Source: Fulvivirga sp. (GTDB lineage: Bacteria; Bacteroidota; Bacteroidia; Cytophagales; Cyclobacteriaceae). Taken from it: a stretch of DNA of 64,000 nucleotides. How positions within the stretch are numbered: the first letter of the stretch is position 1; every line of letters starts with the position of its first letter. Under the pieces are notes generated by a model. The model was not told the origin of the DNA. It saw only the letters and a program-made list of their open reading frames with translations, and ran no database searches. The position numbers and the translations under genes are program-made. The stretch lies in contig JANQLQ010000233.1 of the NCBI GenBank assembly GCA_028280565.1, positions 1-64,000 of the forward strand, in the 5' to 3' direction. Of the stretch, positions 34,027 to 44,600 are shown in pieces.

Positions 34027-36597
34027 TTAACCTTTAAATGAAATATAGGGCTGGTGAATGGTGAACGTGGTGCCTTCGTTTTTTGCGCTTTTGATCCCGA
34101 TCCGTCCCCGGTGCAGTTGAACGAACTCTTTTACAATGGACAAGCCTAGTCCCGTACCTTGTATGTTACCTACATTTTCAGCGCGGTAAAACGAATTAAA
34201 TAACTTGGGAATATCTTCTTCGGGGATACCTATGCCATGATCCTGCACATGGATCTCAAAATGCTCCCGTTCAAAGATCACATGCAGGGCCGGGTTAGGA
34301 GCGCCCATAGAATATTTGAAAGCGTTGGAGACCAGGTTGGTGATCACATGGGTATAGATGTTAGGATCGATATGCACATCTTTTTCGTCCCCCTGTATGT
34401 TCAGCGCTATAGAGCGCCCGTCCGGCTGGTTCGAAAAGGATTGGTCGATCACATCGTATACGAGTTTTTTAATACTCAAGGGAGTGGGCTTAAACGGAAT
34501 ATTCCCGGACTCGATCTTACCCATCAGTAAGATCTCGTTCATCAGAATAGTGAGGCGTTGAAGCTCCGAGCTGATACGCCCAAAGCTTTTACCAATCTTA
34601 TCTCTGGCCTTGAGCTCCTCGTTTTCCAAGCGGTGGGACATCAACTCAATGTTGGTCTGTATAGTAGTAAGCGGTGTCCGGAATTCATGGGAGGTCATCG
34701 CTACAAACTGCGATTTCATTTTGTTGAGGTCCTTTTGTTTATCCAGGGCCATTTTCATGTCATGCTCCGCTTTTTTGCGTTGGGTAATGTCCCTGGCAAA
34801 AGCAGAAAAAAATGTTTTCCCTTCGATGGAAACCGGTTTTATACTGATCTCTATCGGGAATTCTTTTCCTTCTTTGTGCAGCCCGGAGATCTCTATCCTC
34901 TTATTTGAGACCCGTGTCTCCCCAGTTTGCCGGAAGCGTTCCATACCTGCCGCGTGCCCCTTGCGATATTTTTCCGGGATGATCAAAGAGGCCATATTAT
35001 TACCTAAAGCCTCTTCCTTTGTATAGCCAAATAGTATTTCAGCCTGCGGATTCCACTCGGTAATATTACCGGAGAGATCGATAGTAATGACGGCATCGAG
35101 GGCAGACTCAATGATCAGCCTAAGCTTGCTTTCACTTTCAAAAAGAGCTCTTTCTGTCTCCTTTCGCTTTTCCTGGATGATCGCATTTTTGATCTTAGTG
35201 GCGGATAGGTTGGCTAATGTTTTAAAGGTATCCAGGTGCTCCTTGGTGTAGTATCCCTGCTGGGTATGTTCGGAGCTTAGTATCCCTAATACTTCCCCGT
35301 CGCTTACAATGGGCACGGCCATCCGGCAGCCTTCTTTTTCATTAAAGGCGTATCCTTCGTATTCCAAAACATCACTACTAACGCTAGTGGTGCCATTCCA
35401 CGCGGTTAACCCCATCACTTCCATGCCCAAAGGCACAGAGTGCAGTTCTTTGCCCCGGATCATTACTTTTTCACCGGCTTCCCCTGAAAATTGGACCAGG
35501 CGACTACGATCTTGGTCAAACAGGTACACCGAGCATTGCGGAAATTCAAATTGCTCATCGATATTGTGAATGATCTCTTTCACTATGTTTTCTATGCCGT
35601 CGGTTCCCATCAGCTTAGCCGCAAAATCATTGATCCCCTGTAAGTAGCGCTGTTTTTCATTGAGCTGGGAGTTCTGCTCCGCCAGTTTGGCCAGCAGCTG
35701 TCTTTCCGAGATCTCGCGTTCCTTTTTTTCGGTAATGTCCAAATGGATACCTACGGACCCGACCACTTCTCCCTTACCGTCCTTGATAGGAGCGCCACTG
35801 ACAATGGCCCATTTCGTATCTCCTCCCTTACCCGTGATGGGTAATTCATAATGACTCGACAGGCCTTGCTTGCGTTTATGATTCTCTGAATACAAACGTT
35901 CCATGGCCTCTTTATTTTCCGTGTTTACGAACATCTGGGAGGCCCTCTTACCGAGCAATTCATCCATGTCATACCCCATCAGCCTTAGGAAAGACTCATT
36001 AGCATATAGGATCTTCTCATCGTTATCCACCTCTACAAGCCCCAGGTCTATATTATCAATGATCTTCCTGTACTTTTCCTCGCTATTGAGATGGTATTGC
36101 TCGGCAATTTGGCGTTGTTCGATCTCTTTTTGAAGCCTTTCGAAAGCAAAACCGCTCTCAAGACTCATGGCCAGCTGGCGCACGACGTTCATGAAGGGAT
36201 ATATTGCCTCCTTATTGAGCTTTTCAGGATGATTGGCCGAATACAACTCGAGCATACCTAGATCATTCAGCTTAAAATAGGCAAAGTACCCCTGCAGCTC
36301 ATCACCAAAAAAGATGGACTCATGCGTAAGTCCAACTTCCCCGTTTCCAAAAAGATCTTGTATCTTTTGACAACTCAAAACCAGCTTTTCCCTTAACATG
36401 GGGATACTGTAAAGATTGGTACAAGGGATCAAGTCGCCTTCACGCTCTCCAAAGAGCCACACCGCCCCATAGTTGAGCGCCTTTCTCGAAAGAAATTTTT
36501 TTATGAACTGTTTGGCGTTTTCTTCCGGGTGCTTGTGCTTCAGGTTGGTCAAGCTCAGCTCATAAAGTAATGCGACTTGTGAAAAACTGTCTTCCAT
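34027..36597 (-). CDS. multi-domain PAS/GAF sensor histidine kinase
   Basis: An 856-residue soluble kinase: an N-terminal GAF-like domain (about 1-160), PAS 1 (about 165-295, with KYRKIIDNIDLGLVEV at its start), a coiled coil, GAF (about 320-465), PAS 2 with PAC (about 480-610; ITEWNPQAEILFGYT), HisKA (about 625-695, H-box TSHEFRTPL, His near 637) and HATPase_c (about 735-850; DHGIGIPEEDI, GTGLGLSIV). No membrane segment is evident, so it should sense a cytoplasmic signal. Twelve bp upstream is the FIST gene, which suggests that the FIST protein supplies or relays the ligand. Likely phospho-targets are the next two gene products. Confidence 0.9.
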   Translation of the reverse strand: MEDSFSQVALLYELSLTNLKHKHPEENAKQFIKKFLSRKALNYGAVWLFGEREGDLIPCTNLYSIPMLREKLVLSCQKIQDLFGNGEVGLTHESIFFGDELQGYFAYFKLNDLGMLELYSANHPEKLNKEAIYPFMNVVRQLAMSLESGFAFERLQKEIEQRQIAEQYHLNSEEKYRKIIDNIDLGLVEVDNDEKILYANESFLRLMGYDMDELLGKRASQMFVNTENKEAMERLYSENHKRKQGLSSHYELPITGKGGDTKWAIVSGAPIKDGKGEVVGSVGIHLDITEKKEREISERQLLAKLAEQNSQLNEKQRYLQGINDFAAKLMGTDGIENIVKEIIHNIDEQFEFPQCSVYLFDQDRSRLVQFSGEAGEKVMIRGKELHSVPLGMEVMGLTAWNGTTSVSSDVLEYEGYAFNEKEGCRMAVPIVSDGEVLGILSSEHTQQGYYTKEHLDTFKTLANLSATKIKNAIIQEKRKETERALFESESKLRLIIESALDAVITIDLSGNITEWNPQAEILFGYTKEEALGNNMASLIIPEKYRKGHAAGMERFRQTGETRVSNKRIEISGLHKEGKEFPIEISIKPVSIEGKTFFSAFARDITQRKKAEHDMKMALDKQKDLNKMKSQFVAMTSHEFRTPLTTIQTNIELMSHRLENEELKARDKIGKSFGRISSELQRLTILMNEILLMGKIESGNIPFKPTPLSIKKLVYDVIDQSFSNQPDGRSIALNIQGDEKDVHIDPNIYTHVITNLVSNAFKYSMGAPNPALHVIFEREHFEIHVQDHGIGIPEEDIPKLFNSFYRAENVGNIQGTGLGLSIVKEFVQLHRGRIGIKSAKNEGTTFTIHQPYISFKG

Positions 36598-36609
36598 CTA
36601 AGGTTATGG

Positions 36610-37752
36610 TTAATGAAAGGTGGAAACCACCACGGTTTTATTAAAAAACTCTAAAATTCCGTCTCCATAAGAGGATATTTCGCCCAGCGACAAAACACCT
36701 TCTAATGTGAGCGTCTTGTTCTTTGATTGTATTGTTCCATCGATTGCTCCCAATTCCTTAAAAAAATCTTCTTTTAAGAAAAGTACCCTTGAGATGCAAT
36801 CAAAAACCAAAACAGAACTAGGCTCTATGCCTTGTACCGCTATGGATGCCGCCTCTTTGGCACATTGGATCAAGGAGGCAGGCTCACCCGATAAAATGTT
36901 TACAGAGCTGTTAGTGCTCACCTCTCCTACGCACGTCAAGCTTGAGCAGTCGTCGGTCATAATGGGATCCCTCACCACATCTTCGTACCCTTCACGGTAA
37001 ATGCCAAAGGGGAAACCTTTCGCGATCTCAAAAAAGTTATCTTTACCCAAGGGGCTATCGCTGTAAGGATCTACGGCATTTTTGTACACCTCAAACGCCG
37101 GCTTCCAATTGATCTCGCTGACCACATTGGCGCGAGTGTTGTTGACAATATACGGTCCCGCAATCTTTTTCCAGCCGTGTTTTACCCCTGTTTGGGAAGG
37201 TTCATCCACGAAAATGACCATGCCGGCATCCTTAAAAAACCCTTCATTTGAAAATAAACAGGGCTCACTTTGTAGTGAAAGAGAGCCACAGCCCCCACCT
37301 ACATAGTTTAACCTGTTCCAGTATTTTGTATAGAGGCTTTCCAGGAAAAGAGGTATATTACTGGTAAGACCATCCACTAGTACGATCGCTGATTTATTTT
37401 TGGGGCTGATGTTGGGAAGTTGTCGCTTTATATCTTGTTCTCTTAGCGAGGTACAGGTCACTACCTGGCTGTCACCGGGCAATTCTTTTAAAACGATACC
37501 TTCTTCCAGGTGCTCACGGCCGTAAAGAATGCCCGGGAATATTCCACCCGCTATTTTTATCCCTTTGTCATTCGACTGGCGGATCAATTCGAGAATGTCA
37601 ATATTACTTTGCTCTGCAACCATTAGGAGGTTGGTTTTTGTCGGGGAGAGGCTGGCCACGATATTTTCAATTTCCTTCTGCACGATCAACATTTGCCCTG
37701 ATTTAAGTGAAACTAATACACATTTGATTTTTGCTCCCAAACTTTCGATCAA
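36610..37752 (-). CDS. FIST-domain sensory protein
   Basis: A 380-residue protein with FIST_N (about 30-215) and FIST_C (about 220-370) domains. Markers are the VVLVDGLT-type strand (AIVLVDGLTSN), the YVGGGCGSLSL glycine turn and the terminal LSLGEISSYGDGILEFFNKT block. FIST proteins are presumed to bind small ligands, possibly amino acids, and act with kinases or cyclic-nucleotide enzymes. The called start is a TTG, and the true start could be slightly different because no ATG lies near the expected N-terminus. It is the first gene of an operon with the PAS/GAF kinase, the receiver/pseudokinase and the LytTR regulator. Confidence 0.85.
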   Translation of the reverse strand: MIESLGAKIKCVLVSLKSGQMLIVQKEIENIVASLSPTKTNLLMVAEQSNIDILELIRQSNDKGIKIAGGIFPGILYGREHLEEGIVLKELPGDSQVVTCTSLREQDIKRQLPNISPKNKSAIVLVDGLTSNIPLFLESLYTKYWNRLNYVGGGCGSLSLQSEPCLFSNEGFFKDAGMVIFVDEPSQTGVKHGWKKIAGPYIVNNTRANVVSEINWKPAFEVYKNAVDPYSDSPLGKDNFFEIAKGFPFGIYREGYEDVVRDPIMTDDCSSLTCVGEVSTNSSVNILSGEPASLIQCAKEAASIAVQGIEPSSVLVFDCISRVLFLKEDFFKELGAIDGTIQSKNKTLTLEGVLSLGEISSYGDGILEFFNKTVVVSTFH

Positions 37753-37765
37753 TGGCAGGATTTAA

Positions 37766-38187
37766 AAGGTCAATAGGATCGAATGGTTTATTAATGGCTT
37801 TCTAGCCAAACACAAGCTCTTATTACTCGCAGGTCCAACGCCCCCTTTTCCTCCCAACAGTGCCTAGTTCGTTGGCTCTTTTTGTGTAAGCCAAATCTTT
37901 AAAAACACCCCGCAGTTCGAGACATTACAAATGTAATTGAACAGGTAAGTGACTGACAATCGGATAATTATGGTAAAAATATCTAAGCAAAGGCGCCGAT
38001 AGACGATAGGTCATTCCACTTAAGCTCCCGTGAGGCCCATAGCAGGAACTATTGTAAGGCGGGTTAGAGTAAAAAAGATTGATCGCGTGAGCCGCTGGCG
38101 GTGCCAAACAGCGTTCAAAGGGCAGGTGTTGGCATTCAAAGCCTTCCCAGGGGATGGAATATAGACCTGGAAAAGCAAAAAAGAAAG
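37766..38187. other. intergenic, no supported gene
   Basis: Only short frames that look like chance. No clear promoter for the FIST operon could be fixed, although it must lie at the left end of this stretch on the minus strand. Confidence 0.4.
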
Positions 38188-38213
38188 GCTACTCTTTACT
38201 ACGAGTAGCCTCA
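38181..38213 (-). terminator. intrinsic terminator in an otherwise empty stretch
   Basis: AGGCTACTC and GAGTAGCCT form a 9-bp stem. On the minus strand it is followed by TTCTTTTTTGC. It closes the small-ORF pair to its right. Confidence 0.75.
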
Positions 38214-38235
38214 AGAAATTTATTTCGTAGGTATT

Positions 38236-38436
38236 TTATGCTACACGGCATCGGGTAAACTGGTGAAGGTAGAATTTCGCACCTTCATGTAAGAAATGAG
38301 GTTCCCATTGATCCGTACCTACTGTCCCAACCCTACCAAGTTGTTGAGCATGATGACCGGGCTCTCTTAAGGCAGTGTTCACAAAATCTGCTCCATGGCG
38401 GCAGCATTTGCGCCCAGCAGCAAGTCTACCTTTCAC
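38236..38436 (-). CDS. small ORF of unknown function, GTG start, coupled to the ORF upstream
   Basis: A 66-codon frame that starts with a GTG sharing bases with the stop of the 28-codon frame at 38433-38519 (TCGTGA) and ends 23 bp before an intrinsic terminator. The product is basic with two adjacent Cys and several His (CCRHG, GHHAQQ, CRVA). I recognise no family. The alternatives are a decayed gene split by a frameshift, since the two frames together would give one ~94-residue protein, or a chance frame. The transcription context (SD, coupling, terminator) is what makes it worth listing. Confidence 0.4.
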   Translation of the reverse strand: MKGRLAAGRKCCRHGADFVNTALREPGHHAQQLGRVGTVGTDQWEPHFLHEGAKFYLHQFTRCRVA

Positions 38437-38519
38437 GAAACAGGCACCTCTTTGAAATCCTTTTTGATCGGTGTTTTCCCGGATACTTCTCCATAGAAGG
38501 TGACAGGAGTTGGTTTCAA
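38433..38519 (-). CDS. 28-codon ORF with strong Shine-Dalgarno
   Basis: TTG start at 38519 preceded by AAGGAGG (38526-38532) at six bases, an unusually strong ribosome site for this genome. The peptide is basic and Pro/Lys-rich (KPTPVTFYGEVSG then TPIKKDFKEV) and ends in TGA overlapping the next GTG. It may be a leader peptide, a short gene, or the first part of a frameshifted gene continuing at 38436. Confidence 0.4.
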   Translation of the reverse strand: MKPTPVTFYGEVSGKTPIKKDFKEVPVS

Positions 38520-38806
38520 AACTATCCTCCTTTTTTGATTGTGGAATGATCTACGTTAAAGGCTGTATTTTTGACCTTATTGAAAAAAGTACGCTATGAG
38601 TAGTACAGGGGTCTTTCTAACGTGTCATAGCCAACAAAACAATCACCATACATTTGAAGTTGTATTAAACAAGGAGTTCAAAAGGCAGTCGGCAACCCCA
38701 CATTTAGCCGGCCGGTCAAGTGCGTCTGAATGCTGTAAATTTGGTCCCTCCTATACCCGGTACGTCAATTTACACTTAACTTAACATTGGGTTAGCCTGG
38801 TTACCA

Positions 38807-39883
38807 TTGAGAAAGATAATACATATCGACATGGACGCCTTTTATGCTTCTGTTGAACAGCGCGACAGGCCCGAGCTTCGTGGGTTGCCTGTTGCGGTAG
38901 GAGGAAGTTCCGATCGCGGCGTGGTAGCAGCAGCGAGTTATGAAGCACGTAAATATGGAGTAAGGTCGGCTATGCCTTCGAAAATTGCGGCCCGGAAGTG
39001 TCCAAACTTGATTTTTGTAACTCCGCGTTTCGATGCCTATAAAGAGGTATCCCTCCAAGTACGGGATATCTTTTATGAATATACCGATTTAGTGGAACCT
39101 CTCTCGCTTGACGAAGCGTATTTAGATGTTACTTCCAACAAAAAAGGAATACCTTCCGCTACCTTGATCGCGCAGGAAATAAAATCCCGTATCAAAAAAG
39201 AGATCCTGCTCACCGCTTCGGCCGGTGTATCGATCAACAAATTCTTGGCCAAGGTGGCTTCGGATATCAATAAACCTGATGGCTTCTTCCTGATCCCCCC
39301 GGGAGAGGCCGTGCCTTTTGTAGAAAAACTGCCCATCGAACGATTTTTCGGTATTGGGAAGGTGACCGCTGAAAAAATGCATAAGATGGGCATTTACCAT
39401 GGCATCGACCTCAAACAGTGGTCTGAAGCGGACCTGGTCAGCCGGTTTGGACGGCCTGGCTTATATTATTACCGCATTGCAAGGGCACAAGACGATCGCC
39501 CCGTGGACCCTCACCGTATAAGGAAATCACTGGGGGCTGAAAATACATTTGAAAAAGACTTAGTCACTTTAGAAGAAGTAAGAAAAGAACTAAACCATAT
39601 TACGGATATATTACTCTCCAGGATGGAGAGGTCAGGAACAAAAGGAAAGACACTGACCCTTAAGGTAAAATTCTTTGATTTTCAGCAGATCACCCGTAGC
39701 AAAACCCTGGCAGTATGGATAGAAAAGGAGGTCCAAATAAAGGAACTCTACGAGGAATTGCTCACTACCTTCGATACGCGTGAGTTCAAGATACGCCTGC
39801 TGGGACTGGCCTTATCCAACCTTAACCACGAACTTGACCAGGAAGATCATCCCCCGGGATTACAGCTCACCTTAGACTTTTGA
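38807..39883 (+). CDS. dinB: DNA polymerase IV (Y-family translesion polymerase)
   Basis: A 358-residue Y-family polymerase that copies damaged DNA. The N-terminal metal site HIDMDAFYASVEQRD (Asp in DMD), the catalytic SLDEAYLDVT with its acidic pair (about 102-111), the helix-hairpin-helix ERFFGIGKVTAEKM, and the little-finger domain are all visible. The C-terminal QLTLDF matches a beta-clamp-binding motif. Length is typical. It overlaps the convergent DUF4442 gene by 12 bp. No LexA-like box is evident in the 100 bp upstream. Confidence 0.95.
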   Translation: MRKIIHIDMDAFYASVEQRDRPELRGLPVAVGGSSDRGVVAAASYEARKYGVRSAMPSKIAARKCPNLIFVTPRFDAYKEVSLQVRDIFYEYTDLVEPLSLDEAYLDVTSNKKGIPSATLIAQEIKSRIKKEILLTASAGVSINKFLAKVASDINKPDGFFLIPPGEAVPFVEKLPIERFFGIGKVTAEKMHKMGIYHGIDLKQWSEADLVSRFGRPGLYYYRIARAQDDRPVDPHRIRKSLGAENTFEKDLVTLEEVRKELNHITDILLSRMERSGTKGKTLTLKVKFFDFQQITRSKTLAVWIEKEVQIKELYEELLTTFDTREFKIRLLGLALSNLNHELDQEDHPPGLQLTLDF

Positions 39884-40348
39884 ATCTAAAGAATCCCAGT
39901 TAAAATCTTTTTTCCTGACATACACGATCTTCTCCACCTCGGTCACTACTTCGCCTTGTTCGTTCTTTACCTGGCACAAAAAAGTATAATCCTTTTTGCC
40001 GATGACATCAATCTCGTCTTTAATCGCCTGGACCTGTGCTTTATCTACTTCAAAAATGCACTTGAGCGTACCTTTACCGGGCTTAAGGTAGCGGATATTG
40101 GCCGCTTTATCCATGACCATATATTCCTTACCCAAATTAGCGATCAAAATGAACATATACCACGGGTCACACATAGAGTACAGCGAACCCCCGTAATGTA
40201 TCCCTACCAGGTTGCGGTTGTACCATCGCAGCTTCATTTCCACTTCAAAACGGCTAAGGTCCCGGGATACCTTTTTCAAACTGATCCCTGTCCCCAGCAT
40301 AGGAGGCCACCAGTTGATCAGCTTCATTTTTGTCGTATTACTGAGCAT
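39872..40348 (-). CDS. DUF4442 hot-dog-fold protein
   Basis: A 158-residue protein matching DUF4442, a hot-dog-fold family related to acyl-CoA thioesterases. Markers are the WWPPMLGTGI start, the NRNLVGIHYGGSLYSMCDPWYMF block containing the family's active-site-like region, and the final beta strands. A thioesterase activity is likely from the fold but unproven. It is convergent with dinB. In-frame Met at residue 8 is an alternative start. Confidence 0.85.
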   Translation of the reverse strand: MLSNTTKMKLINWWPPMLGTGISLKKVSRDLSRFEVEMKLRWYNRNLVGIHYGGSLYSMCDPWYMFILIANLGKEYMVMDKAANIRYLKPGKGTLKCIFEVDKAQVQAIKDEIDVIGKKDYTFLCQVKNEQGEVVTEVEKIVYVRKKDFNWDSLDSKV

Positions 40349-40616
40349 GGCCCAAAATTAAGGAACGATAAAAATATGGAAGTTGTATTCCAAGGTAATT
40401 GACCGGGAAAAGGGAAACTATTTCCATTAGCATAAGATTAGAAATGGATAACCCCAGTTGGATTTAAAATCATTGTAGTCTAGGCTTAAAATGAGGAGAA
40501 TCCTCAGCGTGCGGGTTGCCCTTCCAGGGACCCAAGGGATTAGGGGTGCGATGAAGCTTCTGCCCCTCTTCCCTACCCCTGAACGAATAGGCCAAGCGTT
40601 TTTGTTACCCGGGATC
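40349..40616. other. intergenic, no supported gene
   Basis: A 43-codon plus-strand frame around 40490 is not convincing. The stretch contains a C-rich palindrome-like pair (AGGGGTGCG and GCCCCT) but no clear terminator. Confidence 0.4.
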
Positions 40617-40646
40617 TTTTGATTTTCAAGGTATCGTTATCTTTTA
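40617..40646 (+). promoter_or_regulatory. promoter of the cyclophilin gene
   Basis: TTTTG at 40617-40621, 17-base spacer, TATCTTTT at 40639-40646, matching the Bacteroidota consensus. Start of transcription is expected near 40653, giving a leader of about 58 bases. Confidence 0.6.
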
Positions 40647-40710
40647 AAAGCAATAGGGTTATCCATTTATACAAAGAGTTTTGATAGGTTTGCAAAAAAG
40701 ACAAGCAACT

Positions 40711-41148
40711 ATGAAAACGGCAGAGATCGTGACCGACAAAGGGTCCATGAAGGTAGAATTTTACGAAAAGGACGCTCCCAATACGGTAGACAACTTTATA
40801 AAATTATCCACTAGCGGGTTTTATGATGGGCTCACTTTCCATCGTGTGATCCCTGATTTTGTAATACAAGGAGGATGCCCCCAAGGTACGGGAGCCGGGG
40901 GGCCGGGTTACACGATAGATTGTGAATTGGACGGGGACAACCAATACCATGATCGAGGAGTATTGTCCATGGCACATGCAGGCAGAAATACCGGGGGTAG
41001 CCAGTTTTTCATATGTCATGGCAGGCAAAACACGCAGCACTTGGATCGAAACCACACGTGTTTTGGTAAAGTGACGGAAGGGTTAGAGGTAATTGACCAA
41101 ATACGCCAGGGCGATAAGATACAACGTATCACGGTCCATGAAGGCTAG
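40711..41148 (+). CDS. cyclophilin-type peptidyl-prolyl isomerase
   Basis: A 145-residue cyclophilin catalysing cis-trans isomerisation of prolyl bonds. [13 protein letters not shown] (catalytic Arg) and GGSQFFI are visible. The usual Trp of the cyclosporin site is replaced by His (QHLDRNH), as in many bacterial members. I chose the ATG at 40711 over a TTG ten codons upstream, because the family starts with a [14 protein letters not shown] strand and the shorter protein has the usual length. No signal peptide, so it is cytoplasmic. Its end overlaps the next gene's start by 11 bp. Confidence 0.92.
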   Translation: MKTAEIVTDKGSMKVEFYEKDAPNTVDNFIKLSTSGFYDGLTFHRVIPDFVIQGGCPQGTGAGGPGYTIDCELDGDNQYHDRGVLSMAHAGRNTGGSQFFICHGRQNTQHLDRNHTCFGKVTEGLEVIDQIRQGDKIQRITVHEG

Positions 41149-41644
41149 GCCTACGGCCTGCTGGGCATCGTGGTGTGCCTTTTCCTGGGCTTTGCTGATG
41201 ATAAATTGTGTAGCATTAGCCCAAGGAAAAGGCATTCACGCCCAATTCATGAAAAACAAAACACTCTCCTTTGACCCCGGGTCAGACAACTTCGAGGTAC
41301 GTCAAACCGCTGGGCGGGGACTACTTTTTGAGATCACCCGTCATGTGGGAGGAGACGCGAGGGTGGATGCGGGTTATTCGGTAATACTGACTTTTGCCGT
41401 TGAAAAACCAAGGGGCGAAGTGAATATCACTTCTTTTAAAAAAGAAAGCGCATTCATTTACAGGTCGTGCAGGTGCATTGATGGGGGCCATAACCGCGTG
41501 ACCGGCGGTAAGATACATTTAAAACGGTCATCCAAAGACCACTGGCAAGCGGATATAGAAGTAAGTGCTACAGGACGACGGTCTGGGAAAACCATCCCAT
41601 TTGCCTATTCAGGACCGGTCTACCTGGGAGACGAGGAAAGGTAA
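41138..41644 (+). CDS. secreted protein of unknown function
   Basis: A 168-residue protein starting at the ATG at 41138, inside the last codons of the cyclophilin gene. An N-terminal hydrophobic stretch ending VALAQG reads as a signal peptide, though it contains several Cys and Trp residues and is atypical. The mature part is beta-rich with a CRC pair. I do not recognise a family. Coupling to the cyclophilin could mean a shared mRNA only. Confidence 0.6.
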   Translation: MKARPTACWASWCAFSWALLMINCVALAQGKGIHAQFMKNKTLSFDPGSDNFEVRQTAGRGLLFEITRHVGGDARVDAGYSVILTFAVEKPRGEVNITSFKKESAFIYRSCRCIDGGHNRVTGGKIHLKRSSKDHWQADIEVSATGRRSGKTIPFAYSGPVYLGDEER

Positions 41645-41694
41645 TTACTCATGGGTAACCCATGAGTAATGATCGGAAAAATATGATCCAAAGA

Positions 41695-44600
41695 TCAATC
41701 CAGTTTCAAAAACCGCAGTGTTTCCGTGGAATTCGTCATATTTACATTGATCATATAAACTCCCGCTGGCAGATGAGAAACATCCAGGCTAGGGAGTTGC
41801 GTACCGATCTCATACCGTTCACTGATCTTTCCAGCAGCACCCGTTATGGTTAAGGAGTAATTACCTTGCGGAGCGTCATCCCCTGGGAGCGCGATAAATA
41901 ATCGATCATGCGCAGGATTAGGATAAAGACGTGCGCGGTTTTGAGCCAGCTGAATCTCCTCTAGGCTGGTAACCACGGAGCTTCTTAATTCGGCCGTGAA
42001 AGAGGTATTGACATTCCCAAACCCATCTACCACCTCCCCGGAAGCTATGGACAAGTTAACCACATCGTTGGTGGACGGCACCACGCTAAAGGAAACCGAC
42101 TCTACTAAGTTAGCATAGCTCACCACACGGCTGTTATCTAAATCCACCACATAGAGCACACCGGATCGATCCAAGTGCAGACCGACGACACTGGTAAGCG
42201 CACTAACATCCGTAGCCTCGATTACATTTTCCAATCGGTCAATCAGCTCACCAGAACTGTTTAATGCCAACACATCCCGGCTGCCAGTGATGGTGAGAAA
42301 TAGCTCACCGTTTTTCCCAAATTCAATATCGAAGATTTGTACCCCGTCATCCGGGCCATCGGGAAACACACCGGGAAGGATCTCCTTAAGATCTATCAGC
42401 CTTGAGAAGCTACCCTCCTTTTCAAATACATAGATTACAGGGTTAGTTTCTTCCAGCAAGTGTACTTGTCCGGACGGCGAGATCTTAACGTTGATAAAAG
42501 ACACAGTGTCCCTTCCCAGGTCCGTATCACCGTATCCTAAGTTCCTTACAAAATCACCTTGAGCATCATAAATGCGCACAAAAGGGTTACGATCCCCGGC
42601 AATGTAAAGATTGCCATCGCTATCCCTATCGATACCCGCCGGCTCAAGGATATCTTCGGCAAACGTTCTTGCCAATGAAAAATCCGGGTTAAAAACGGCT
42701 ACACCGCCCTCGTCTGCGTCAGTTACATACAATTGATCATTGTCGTCGATTGTCATAAAAGCAGGCCCGAATTCATCCTGCCCGGTGCCTTTGACTAAGG
42801 CAGCAAGGTAGTTTCCAGCCCTGTCAAAGATTGAAACCCGGCCATTGTCAAAATCACTGATGTATATATTGCCTTTAGAGTCGCTAATGATGTCCGCAGG
42901 GCTGTCAAACTGGAAAGCCTCCTCCCCTGCTTGGCCAAATGTGCCTAACACTTGGTAAACCGAAAGATCCTCAAAATTAAATGGGACTAGTTTCTCTTCC
43001 ACTACACTACCATTGGTTACTACCAGGCTTGTTACGTCTTTGATCGTCACGGGTTCTGAAAAATCAAGGGTGACAGAAATGGTATCACCCGTGGCGTTGG
43101 GTGTACTCGAAGCCAGCGAAATGGTAGGTGGGACAACGTCATATTGGATCGAAACACTTTGTATTCCGGCAGTTGCGTTGCCCAGCAGGTCCCTGAAAGC
43201 CCCGGCAGCCGCGGAAACGCTAACCGTTCCATTCCCCCCGGGAACGATATCGAATTCATAGGTAATGCCGAAACCCGGGCGAGAATTAACTTCCAAATTC
43301 TCAAATCTCTCGTTCCCGATGTTGACCACGCTGATGTCACCATTCTCACTATTCATGACAAACATTTTATTGGTTTGATCAAAAGCCACCGCGGTTGGGC
43401 CCGAAAAAACACCTTCATCATTCCCTTGCCTTCCTCTCATTCCATAAAAGTCTTCAAAGAAATCAAGCCCGGCAGAAACACCCGCAGAAGTAACGGCCAC
43501 TGTTGCACTTGCTGAGAAGCTGCAATAAAGGCGTTGGTCATGATGATTGTAATGCATCTTATCAAAAAGGCTAACATTTGTTATAAAGCCCGATAAGCCC
43601 CTCGTAGATTTGTTTAGCAAGACACCCTCAAGGTCGTACAGGTACAAAAGTTCTTGCGTATCAAGGCTTAGGACGAACAATCGATTATTGACGGTATCTA
43701 CGGTAACACTGCTTGGCCTGGTTACATCTTCATCCAACGGGTCTCCAAAATCTCTTTCAATCCTGGCTACCTCATTACCCTCAAAGTCCAAAATGTAGAT
43801 CTTACGTTGAGAACACACGAAGATCCGCTCTTCATGCGGCTCAATGGCCACGTCAATGAGGATTGGCACCGACAGATCATTAATGGGTATAGATTTCACA
43901 AAGTCACCATTATTGTTAAAAACCTGCACACGGCCGTTCAAGGCGTCAGCAACATAGATATTACCATTAAGGTCCATATCCATGCCAATAGGACCGTAAA
44001 ACTCGTCATTCGCGGAACCAATTACTCCCTTCTTACCTATGGAGGTCAAGAGCTCGCCGTCCCGATCGTACTTCCGCACCTGGTGAAAATTGGCATCTGC
44101 CACCCAAATGTTCCCATCTTGATCTAGTAAAACATCTGAACCTGAACCTGGTTCCGCTGCATCGGCTATTCTACCGTACGTGACTTGTCGTAAATTACTA
44201 AGGGTAGCATTCGTTGCGGCTATATCCCCCAGGTCAGGCACCTCTACTGGCTCTGAAAAAATTAACTGTCCTTTGATAGGCGTACTATTTGATCTCTCGT
44301 TCGTCAGTATTCCCAGGTCGAATAGTGGAGATTGAAGATCAATGACCGTAGAAACGACAGATAGCGTAGGTCCCCCAATATTCCCTAGGCTATCACTAAG
44401 GTCCACAAAAACAGGGAGCACATTGATCACCCCACCCGTTACAGACGGCCTTACGTCAAAAGTAATCGTATCTTCCAGGGGTCCGTTAAAGATAAAATTC
44501 TCAATGGTACCGTTTTCAGTGCGAAAAGCGTCAAGGTTAAACGGCTCCACAGGTTCATCAAAAACCACCTGTACAGTGTAAGGTTCCATGCTAAAGATGG

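Noticed and set aside
38188..38600. Gap left of dinB as RNase P RNA or tmRNA because of its terminator
   Set aside because: No RNase P or tmRNA conserved segments on the minus strand.
38596..38784. 62-codon plus-strand frame before dinB
   Set aside because: No domain and no start context; overlaps only intergenic DNA; likely chance.
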